This document shows, piece by piece, positions 30,803 through 41,900 of a DNA stretch of 64,000 nucleotides. Position 1 is the first letter of the stretch, and each line of letters opens with the position of its first letter. The position numbers and the translations under genes were made by a program. The stretch is from Candidatus Gastranaerophilales bacterium (lineage in GTDB: Bacteria > Cyanobacteriota > Vampirovibrionia > Gastranaerophilales > Gastranaerophilaceae), in assembly GCA_905235155.1 (NCBI GenBank), contig CAJOKJ010000003.1, positions 1 to 64,000 of the forward strand. The letters run 5' to 3'. Under the pieces are notes generated by a model, which saw only the letters and a list, made by a program, of their open reading frames with translations, had not been told where the DNA came from and did no database searches.

Positions 30803-32683
30803 CTACAATTTTTCTTTTGGTTTACGTAAAGCCAATATTTTATCAATACTTGGAGAAATAGTTATCTCAAAATGGAATCTGCCATTTCTGTTATATTGAG
30901 CATTTCTGTTAACCATAAGCGGGATACCCCAATAAAATCTTGCCGAAACATCTCCCGGAAACTGAATTCTTAATCCTAAACCGGTACTTAACAAAAAATC
31001 ACTTGAATTAATACTTTCCGTTCCAACACCGGTACCTTTGTAAGGGAAAATTCCTGCATGATCTATAAAGACAGCTCCTTTTACATATTTACCTAAAAAA
31101 GGTATTTCTTTTTCTTTATTAAAAGTAACGGGTTTTGTATTATTTATACTATTTATATCAATTTCGGTATTTTGTTTAATTGTTGATTTATCTTTTATTT
31201 TGATTGTTGAAGGTAATATCGGAAATATTAACTCTCCACTTGCGATATAACCGCTTCTCCCTATTAACAACCCTTCTGAATAACCTCTTACGGTATTCAT
31301 ACCTCCTGCTATAATCTGATCAACGTAAGGAACAACTTGTTTGTTCGGTATAACTTGGTAACTTGTTCTTAATTGTCCGATTATACCGTGTCCAAAATCG
31401 TGCATTCTTACTATTCCACCCTCAAGTTTTAGATAACTGTCATTAGTTTTAAATTCAGGAAATGCATAATAAATATTCTGATTTGCATACCAAATACCTC
31501 TTTTTGTATCATATCTGAAATTTAATCCTGTTTGCACACCAGGTATTTTATCTGTATTCAAATCTATATCTTCAATAGATGTTATAGCATGTTTATAAGA
31601 TAGTGATGACACACTTGTTAATTCCATATATGTTTTTCTTATAATCGGCTGGCTATAATACAATGAAAAATTATGAGAACGGCTGCCTATATTAAAAATA
31701 TTAAAAGGTCCGCTTTTTATATCCGATTTACTATATGAATACATAAAACCGACTCTGCCATCTTTTTTATTTATCGGTAAATTGTAATCAAAAAACGGTG
31801 TAACAGAAGATTTACTTAAATAAGTTCCGAATGTAAGTTTATCTCTGTGACCTGTTAGGCTGTCATCTTGAAGCATAACTCCAAATCTGTTTACACCAAT
31901 TGTTTCTCTACCTTGATTATCAGTTATAAAATGAAGATGAAACGGACTTGTTTCTTTTGAGATAAGATTTATATCTGTTGTTAAATCCTTTGTACCCTTA
32001 TTTAAGTTTGCCGATAAAGTTACACCATCATTATATCTGTTGAAAAGTAAAATATCTCGTTCTAATTCAGCTATATTAAAAATTGTTCCGGATTTTGCAT
32101 TTATTCTGTCTTTTATATATTTATCTTTTGTCCAATGCAATTTTGCAGGGTTATTTATATTTAAATCTCCAACTTTTCCTTCTGCAAGATATATTTTTAT
32201 TTTTCCATTTTCAATCGTTTGTTCAGGGAGATATGCTCTTGCCGTTACATAACCTTTTTCAAGATATAATTTATTAATATCATTTACTATGTTACGTATA
32301 TCTTCTATTTTAAGATTATTGCCTATGTAGTTGTTGATAATATTTTTAATTTCGTTTTCCGTCAATATTTCACTTGACGAAACTTCAATATTTTCAATAT
32401 AAACTCCTTTTGTAGCGTATTCTTCAAGTTTTGCTTTTTGTACATTCTTTTTAGGTTTTTGCTTTTGAAGTTCTTTATCTTTTTGTTCTATATTTTTATT
32501 TTTTTCAAACTGTTCAAAATCTTTGTTAAATTGCATTTCTTTCTCAAAATCTTTCAATTTATCTGCATTTTGAGAATTTATAGAGCCTGCTTCCTGTATA
32601 GCTTGCGGAATTGTTTCTGCAAAGACAGCACGTTGTACACATATAAAGATTAATAAAATTCCTATAATAAATTTCTTTTTCAT
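30803..32683 (-). CDS. Two-partner secretion outer-membrane transporter (TpsB; ShlB/FhaC/HecB family)
   Basis: Signal peptide MKKKFIIGILLIFICVQRAVFA, POTRA-like region (NDINKLYLEKGYVTARAYLPEQTIENGKIKIYLAEGKVGDL), ShlB-type barrel ending RFYWGIPLM. ORF track start 32716; better start at internal Met 32683. Confidence 0.92.
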   Translation of the reverse strand: MKKKFIIGILLIFICVQRAVFAETIPQAIQEAGSINSQNADKLKDFEKEMQFNKDFEQFEKNKNIEQKDKELQKQKPKKNVQKAKLEEYATKGVYIENIEVSSSEILTENEIKNIINNYIGNNLKIEDIRNIVNDINKLYLEKGYVTARAYLPEQTIENGKIKIYLAEGKVGDLNINNPAKLHWTKDKYIKDRINAKSGTIFNIAELERDILLFNRYNDGVTLSANLNKGTKDLTTDINLISKETSPFHLHFITDNQGRETIGVNRFGVMLQDDSLTGHRDKLTFGTYLSKSSVTPFFDYNLPINKKDGRVGFMYSYSKSDIKSGPFNIFNIGSRSHNFSLYYSQPIIRKTYMELTSVSSLSYKHAITSIEDIDLNTDKIPGVQTGLNFRYDTKRGIWYANQNIYYAFPEFKTNDSYLKLEGGIVRMHDFGHGIIGQLRTSYQVIPNKQVVPYVDQIIAGGMNTVRGYSEGLLIGRSGYIASGELIFPILPSTIKIKDKSTIKQNTEIDINSINNTKPVTFNKEKEIPFLGKYVKGAVFIDHAGIFPYKGTGVGTESINSSDFLLSTGLGLRIQFPGDVSARFYWGIPLMVNRNAQYNRNGRFHFEITISPSIDKILALRKPKEKL

Positions 32684-32917
32684 CTTTCCCCAACTTTTTA
32701 TAAAAAACTGTAACATAAAACCACAATAAAGCGGAATTTTTTAAGAAATTTAATGAATTGTAAAGGCAAATAAAGGAATAAAAAAAATAAAATTTACCAA
32801 TTAAATATGGATAAAACATGAGAATAGAAAATGTGAAGAAATATGACTTTTGTAAATATTTTGTTTTTAAATAAAAAATAATAATTAAAAATGCAGTAAA
32901 ATGGGAATAAAAGTAGG

Positions 32918-32923
32918 TATAAT
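32918..32923 (+). promoter_or_regulatory. Candidate -10 element (TATAAT) of the TpsA gene
   Basis: Exact TATAAT 40 bp upstream of the TpsA start; no good -35 seen. Confidence 0.4.
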
Positions 32924-32962
32924 CCCCTTTTGTTATTAAAGATAAATTAGGAAGTAGTAAAT

Positions 32963-35900
32963 ATGATAAAAAAATTAATTTCAAGTATATGTTTAATATG
33001 CTTTACACTACAATATGGTTTTATATCAACAGCTTTAGCGAGTGATATTAGCGGTGTAACTCCTAAAGGAAATGTTTATAACATTAATCCTCAACAAATA
33101 TCAGGCACAACCGGTTTCAGACAATATTACAACTTTAAATTGTCAGAAGGTGATATAGCAAACTTAATATACAAAAGCAACTACAACAAATTTGTAAATC
33201 TTGTAAACAGTCAAGTTTTAATAAACGGTATTTTAAATACAATCAACGAGAATGGTGCATTCTCAAAAGGACATGCAATTTTTGTTTCACCAAACGGTAT
33301 TGTAATCGGTGCATCAGGAGTTTTAAATGTAGGAGCTTTGACTTTAATTGCTCCAACTACGCAAAAGTATAACTCTTTTATTGAAGGTTATGAAGATGCT
33401 ATAAGCGGAAGCGGTTCTCTTGTTAATTACGAATACAGTAAAGAGAATGATAATTGGAAAGGACTAATAAATAATCTTGGAAATAATGTAACTATAAACG
33501 GAAAAATTATTTCACGCGGAGATGTTGATATTTACGGAAACAATATCACTGTTGCAGGAACAGAAAACAATAAAGCAGGTATTATTTCCGGACTACAAAA
33601 TAATACAACGGTTTATGATAATACTGAAGAAAGCCTTGCAAAGGCAAAAGCTCTTTTTGATACACTGGTTAAAAACAATATAAGTGATGCAAATTCTTTA
33701 AATTTACAAAACGGTAAATTAAATCTTATTGCAAGTAATGTAAAATCTTCAACTGCATTAAGTTCAGACATAGAAAATGTAACATCATCTGTTACATTAA
33801 ACAACGCTAATATTGGAGCAAGTGAAGTAGCAATAAAATCAACAGCACAAAATGAAGTTGAAACAACTATTGCGGATAACTATTCGTATATAACTCATAT
33901 TTTACAAACCGCACTTGAAGATGCAGCTCCAAAAAGTATATCAGGTTATATTGAAGATTATTTTAAAGACGGTGCAACTGTACCGTTGAATGTTAAAGCA
34001 GCAGCAAAGGTTGATGTAAAAAATTCAAATATATTATCCGGTGCAAAAGCTGACATCACATCTTATGCAAAATCAAACCTTAAAATGAAATCATCTTATG
34101 CTGATGAAGATGGTAAAAAAGGTGGAGATACGGGTCTGTTATATTATTTTGGAACAACAGCCGATGCTCAGACTTTGATTGAAGATTCTGTTGTCAATGC
34201 AGTCGGGGCAATTAATTTGTATGCGAATGCAATAAATAATGCAGATATTGAGATTAAAAATAATACAATTCTGACTAATGATACTTTGGGGCATTTTTCA
34301 ATGTCCTTTTTAAGCAATGATACAACAACATCATCAAAGGTAAATTTAAAAAATACAATCATTGATTCATCTGCACTAAAAGCATCTGCAACCAGTCTTG
34401 ATACAACAAAATTAGATTTAACAAATATAGCTGCGGAGGGAGAAAATGCATCAACAGGTATTGTAGCTAGCGGTATTATAAAAAAACAAACCAATACAAC
34501 AGAAGCTGTAATAAATGGTGGCAAAATAAAAACTAAATCAGATTCTGTTGAAGTTTATTCAAATAGTGTTAATGTTGCAAATGATACAATAGTTAATAAA
34601 ATAGAATCTGTTACTGATAATACCCAAAAATCAGAAACTTTAACGCTCCTTGATAAGGTTAAAGCTCTTGCCAAAGGTATAACAGATAAAAGTGATAAAG
34701 TTGATGACACTAAAGCAAAAGAAGTTGCAACAAGTACAAAAGCTCAAAATAATGAAAAATTAGAAGCAAACTCAAAATCAGCAGCAAAAGGGAGTGCAAG
34801 CTGGGCAAATCTCGGCGGTATAGTTTTAGTTAATAACAGTACAAATACAAACAATGCAAAAATAATAGGCGGAGCTGATATTACATCTGCAAAGAATGTA
34901 AATGTTAAAGCTCAAACCGTTGATTTAACTAAAAATTCTGTAACTTCAAATACCAACCAAACGAGTTCATTTAGTGCTAATGCAGGTGTGATTGTCAATA
35001 ATCAAACTAATAATACGACTGCAAATATTGATTCTTCAAATGTGAAATCAACAGATGATATAAATGTTTTTGCATCAACAGAACTTCCTGATACAACTGA
35101 TTCTGATTTGAAAATAAGTATGCATATTGACGGATTAAGTAACGACGTAGAAATTGATATGCAAAACAAAAAAGATAAGTTTGATATAATATCATGGGAT
35201 ACATCAAAAGATACGGCAAAAAGTATTTGGACTTCTACTACTCAAAAATCTTCAACTCCTGTTATTACATCAATAAATAAATCAATAGAAAGTGAATTAA
35301 ATAATTATATTGATATATCAGGAACATCATCAGGTGTTGCAGGTTCTGTTGTTGTAAATACGGTTAAAAATAATACTGATGCATCAATTACAAATTCAAC
35401 GATAGAAGATGCAAAAAATGTTTATTTGAATGCAGCAAATTTAGTCAGAGAATTTAATTCCGCAACAGGAGGCAGTGTTATTGTAAATACATTTGATAAC
35501 AATGCAAAAAGCTATATAAATTCTACAACAACAACAAATAAAGTAACAAATGATATTAAATTAGATTCTGCAACAGACCAAAAGTATATCACAATAGCAG
35601 AAATGGGAAATAATGCTATCGGATATGGTGTTACAGGTGCTGTTACAGTTCAAAACTTTGGCGGAGAAACTTCATCAATAATTTCAGGTTCAGATTTGTT
35701 GAAGTCTAATAATATTTACTTAAATGCAGGTAAAGCCTCTATATATAAATACACTAATAGCTTTGCAGAAAGTACAACTGATTTAACAGATACACTTTTA
35801 AATGCAACCTTTTTAGGTGCTATTTCAAGACAAAAAAATGATGAAAATATTGCTCTTGGTGCGGTTGTAAATTATAACAGTATAGATAGAACAATTAAAG

Positions 35901-38900
35901 CCTTGATTGCTGATTCAACAATCAACGTAAGTAATGAATCTAAAATTATTGCAGATACAGATGAAACAAGTTATCTTGTTTCAATTGCAGGTTCATTTAA
36001 AGGCGGAACAAAAGCAGGAAAAGGTACATCCTATACAGATGAAGAATCAGCACCTTTGGCTGATAGTGATAAAACACAAGATATAGGAGATTACGGAAAC
36101 TGGAAAGAAAAAACTCAAGATTCTGTTAATAAAGCAGATAAAGCGACAAATGATGAAGCTGCATCAACGACAGATTCTACTAAAGAAGTTAAAGATACAT
36201 TAAAAGATGAAGATGTTAAAACTGCAAATTTAGATACGGATTCTAAAGCTGATGGTCAAGATGCAAAATCAACAGTATCAAAATTGAACGATAAAGAAAC
36301 TTTAACAGATACAAATACTAAATCAGCAAATTCAACTACTGCATTAAGTAACTTAAAACTTGCACTTATCGGTGCAGCGAATGTAAACAGAGCAAATACA
36401 AAAACAGAGGCAGGAATAACAAATTCCACAGTTACTGTTGAAAAAATATTAAATGTTGATGCTAATAATGACCAAAATATTTATTCAATAGCCGGTGGCA
36501 TAGTATATGGAGATGATAATAAACTTGGTTCAGGTGCAGCAGTTAATATAACAGACAACTATGGCTATACAAAGGCTTATATAACCGGAAATGAAATAAA
36601 TAAGACTGTAATAAGTTTTACAAACGACAAGGTTAACAATTTAAATGTTAATGCAACAAATACAAATAAAAATCTTGATATTGCAGTCGGTTTTGCAGGC
36701 GGAAGCAATGATAAAGTTGCAATTGGTGGTTCATTTAATATGAATATGGCATCGAATGAAGTATCTTCTTTAATTGATAATGCGAAAATCGGAAATAGTA
36801 AAAATGTCAATATGATAGATATTAACGTAATAAGTACCAATACATCAAATATTCAAAATGCTGCAGGCGGACTTGATGCTTCAAGAAGTGATTCTTCAAA
36901 AATTGGGGCAGGACTTGCCGGAAATGTAAATACCTTAAGTAAAACTACTAAATCCGAAGTAAAAAACAGTTCAATTTCAAACGGCAAAGATATAAATATC
37001 AATTCAAATGTTGATAAAAACGGAAAACAAATTGATTCTGATGATATTGTACAATTTGCTATGGGAGGTTCTGTTGTATTAGGAACAGGAAGTGCTTACA
37101 CATTTGAAGGTGGTCTTGGTACAGATATTATTAAAAATACCGTATCTTCTGTTTTAGACGGAACAACAATTAATAAAGCAGAAAATATAAATATTCTTGC
37201 AGGAAATAAACTTCATCTTGTTGATGTGAATGGGGCATTGGAATTTTCAACATCATCACGCGGATTTGGTGTTGGAATAGGCTGTGATGTTGAAGTTATA
37301 GGAAATAATGTTTTATCAGATATTAAAAATTCAACCGTTAAAAATTCTTCATCAATAACTTCTCATGCTATGAATGATGAAATTTTAAGAGAAATTGCCG
37401 CAAATTTAGGATTAAGCGGTAATGCAACAATAAATGTTAACGGAATGGTTAATATTTTAAATAGTTCAACTAATGCTGATATAATAGGCTCAACATTAAC
37501 AACAAACGGAAATTTGACAAATACTTCAGATTATAAAATTAACTCACATGAAATAACAGTAGCAGCTGCGGCAAATTTATCAAATTTTGCAACAGGTGCT
37601 AATATTGTTACAAATATAACAAATACAACAACAAAAGCAAATATAGATAATGCAACAACAGTTAAAAAAGCTGGTGTATTTAAAAATTCGGCAACATCAT
37701 CAGAAACTTATAATATAATTCCTGCGTCAGTCGGAGCGACATTAGGTGCCGCAGGAGTAGCAGCGGATATTGTTGTAAATGTAAATAAGGGGAAAACAGA
37801 ATCCTTATTTAAGGGAAATATTGATAGTGCAACAAATGCAATAATTAGTGCTGTAAATGAATCTTTAATGTATACAAGAGGCGGAGTAGCAGCACTTTCA
37901 ACAGGTACAGCAGCCGTTAGCGGACTTGTTTATATTGATGTTATGAATAAAACCGTAACGGCTTTATCCGGCGATAATGACAGTGCAAATACTTTAAATG
38001 CAGATAATGTCCAAATTACTGCATCTGCGATTAATTCATACGGTGCACATACAAAAGATGCACCTGTATCAAAAGATGATTTAAATTTTCTAAAAAATAC
38101 ATTAAACTCATCATCTCTCGAAAATACATTCTCTGATTGGGATATGGCATATAATCTTTCAGGAGCAAGTGTAGCTGGTATTGAAGGTACAGTTCTTGTA
38201 AAAGTTATAAATAACAATGTAACCTCATCTTTAAATAAAACTAATGTAACAGGTAAAAATCTTGATGTTATAGCAAAAAATGAAACACAATTAAATCAAA
38301 TATTAGGAGCAATAGCAGGTTCAGGTACGGCTTCTGTCGGAATTGATGCCGGAGTAAATGTATTAAAAAGTAATGTTTTGGCAAATATAACAAACAATTC
38401 TGTTGTTAATATAGCTACAAATACAAATGTTGGAGCAAGTAATATTGAAAATTTACAAACAGTAAGTGCTTTAGGTGCTGCTTCGGGTGTAGCTGCAGTT
38501 GGAGGAGCTGTTGATGTAAATGTTCTAAAATCAAAAGCTGAGGCAAAAGTTGAAAATTCAACAGTTAATAATACATCATTGGCTCTTAGTGCATCTAATG
38601 GAACTAACGTTAAATCAGTAGATGTTGCGGCAACAGCTTCAGGTACAGCAAGTGTTGGTGCTATTGTAACTTTAAATAAATTATCAAATATCGCAGAAGC
38701 ATATTTAGATAATGTATTAACAAGTGAAGGTAAAACACTTTCAAATATTTATATAGATACTGCAAGTACAGCTGATATAAATTCTGTTGCAGTAGATGTA
38801 GCAGGTTCAGGTGTAGCTGCAGTCGGAGGTTATTCTTTAACTAATATTGTTAAAAATACCGCAAATTCTTATATAAAAGATTCAACTCTTTCTGTTACAG

Positions 38901-41900
38901 GCGAAACTTCAGTTACTGCAAATAAATCTTTGATGAACAATTTTGATAATACCAATGCAACATTCTCTGAAAAAGCACTTTTTGTTGGAGTTGGTTTATC
39001 AGGAGCTGCATCTGTTAATGCAAATGCAATAGTTAATGTTGTAAATGAAACTGTAAAAGCTTATGTTGATAATTCAAGCGTAAATGGTGGAAAAGTAACT
39101 ATTTTAGCTGGTAAAAAATCAAATTTTGATAACAATGCAATAGTTGTAAGTGCTTCAGGTGCAGCAGCTGTTCCGGTGTCAGTAACAGTAAATGTTCTCA
39201 CGGATAACATTATGGCATACATTAATAATACAGCTTTAACAAATGTTCAAGATATTAATGTAAAAGCTAAAAGTTCACAGAATATAGATACACAAATTAT
39301 ACCAATAGGTGCATCATTGGCAGCAGCAGTAGGTGTTGCAACAATGGTTAATAATTACGAATCAAAAGTTAATGCATATATTGATATGAAAGATAAAAAT
39401 ATAACATCAACCGGTAAAGTTACGGTTAATGCTGAAAGTATAACAAACTTAAACAATAATAACATTATGGTTAATGCAGCCATTTATGCTGCTGTTGGTG
39501 CTATTGTAAATGTTAATATAATAAACGATACTGTTCAAGCACAAGTTTTAGGTAACAATGGATTATTGACCGCAACTTCGCTCGATATAGGTTCAAATTC
39601 AGTAATAGGACTTGATGTAAATGAATTAAATATCGGAGCTGGTGCAATTACTGCAAGTGCTTTGGTTAATATCAACAATATCGGCGGAAAACTCAATGTT
39701 AATGACGTCGAAAATGGTGATAATATGCACTTGGCAAATGCTGTAAGTAATGTAACAGGTAATTTTAATAAGTCAGCATCAAATTATTCAACAACAACGG
39801 CGAATGAGATGAAAGCAGCATATTCTCCTGTAACAGGTGATGAAAATGAGGGTACTGTTTCAAATATAAATGCAAAAGTAAAAACAACAGGAAATACTAA
39901 TGTAAAGGCTTCTAATACATTAAAAGGCTATGATAGTGATACTTCAAAACAACAAAATACAAAAATATCTGCCGGAGTAGGAGCTATTGGTGCAAGCGTA
40001 TTTGTAACAAAAATGAAGTATAAAACCAATGCTAAGATTTCAGGTGGTAATGTAGAATCAAAAAATGTAAATTTAACATCAGACAGTGTTATTAAATCTG
40101 ATACGAAAGCTTTAGGAGTTACAGTTTCAGGTGCAAATATTGATGCAGGTGTTGCATATTTTAGAAATCAAGCTCTCACAAAATCAAGTCTATCTGATGC
40201 AATTGTTCGTGCAACAGGAAACTTGAATATTACTTCTGATTCGAAAAATACAATAAATGCTGATTCTACGATAGTAAGCGTATCCGGTGCTGCAGGTGTT
40301 GCAGTTAAAGTTGCAAATATCAAAGAAGAAAATAATACAATATCTACCATAACAGGCAGCAATGTTGATGTTAAAGCTAAAAATATGAATATAACATCAT
40401 CTTTTAATGATTCAATTAATACAAGTTTAAAACAAGTTACAGTATCAGGACTTGGAGTTGATGTAACAGTATCAAAAGCTGAAGACAATGCACTAAGCCA
40501 AGCATTAATTGATGCAACAGGAAACATTGATATTACAGACAGTTTGAATATATATGCATACAATAATGGCATTGATGTTAAAAACGGATTTTCATCAATA
40601 GCCGTATCACTTGTTGATGTAAATGTTGATAATACATCAGCAATAGCAAATGCAACAACAAATGCAGGTATTAATGACAGTAATGACGGATTAACTTTAA
40701 CTGCCGGAGATATAAATGTATTATCGGGTTTAAAATCTGATAATAAAACTGCAGGTACAGTAAAAGCAGTTGCAGAAACTCCTTCAAAGGTTAATGTTTC
40801 AGGACTTACGGTTTCTGTTATGAACCAAAAAGCAAATGCATCAGGAACAACTAAAGCAATTGTTGCAGGAAAATCTATCAAAGCAAACAATTTAACCATT
40901 AAATCAATGTCTGATAAATCTGCATCTGCTGGTGGAGATGCAAAAAATGTTGATGTTTCAGGATTATCTTTCGGAAAAATGTCAGTTAATGCCATAGCTG
41001 ATGGCTCAAATGAGATTACTTTAGGTAATGCAAATTCTAATATAGAAATTCAAAATGCAATTAAGGCTGAATTAAGTGATAAAGCAAATGCAAGTACAAA
41101 ATTATCTTCAGTTAGAGTATCTATTGTATCAGGATATGGAAGCAACTTAAATTCAATAGTAAATAATTCTACGAACATTAGTACTTTAGGTATTATAAAT
41201 GCAAATTCACTTGATTTAAAACAAAACGTTTTAAGAAAGGCTTTATCTGATGCAAATGCTACAAATGTAGGTGCGTTAGTAATAGATGTACTCGGATTAA
41301 AATCTGATGTTAGCGGTACATCAAAGATTTCATATGGATTAACATCAAATAATGACTCATTATTAAATGCTACTACAATTGATTCTGATGCAACAAACGA
41401 ATCAGAGGTATATACAAGTAATATCAAAGCAGCTTTGGTAGCTATTTCAAAGAGTGCAAGTGATGGTGTAAATGCAGTAATGGATGCATCAAATATACTT
41501 GAATTCAAAAATGCAAATGTTAACAATAAAGGAGATTTTAATGCAAATATAAATAACACTAACATACTTACAATGGATCAAAACAGTGTAGGTGGAGGTT
41601 TTGTATCCATAAACATTACAAAAGCAAAAAGAGAAGCTTCTGCAAGAGCAAGTATGATTTTTGATAATTCAAAAATAACGGCAAAGAACATAAATCTTAC
41701 AGCACAATCTACGACAAAATCAGGTAGCGAAACAAAGGTAAAAAATGCTTTTGGCGGATTTGTTGATGTTGATAGATTAACTTTGAATACAGATATTAAA
41801 CAAAATACAACAATAGATATTAAAAATAATTCAAAACTTTATGCAACAAATAATTTTACATCTCAAATAAAACCTGTTACAGAATTTAAACAATATGTTG

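Noticed and set aside
40168-40995. Minus-strand ORF of 275 aa inside TpsA (also 41050-41565, 44554-45027, 34168-34524)
   Set aside because: Antisense to the long repetitive TpsA ORF with biased composition; no family motif or RBS.
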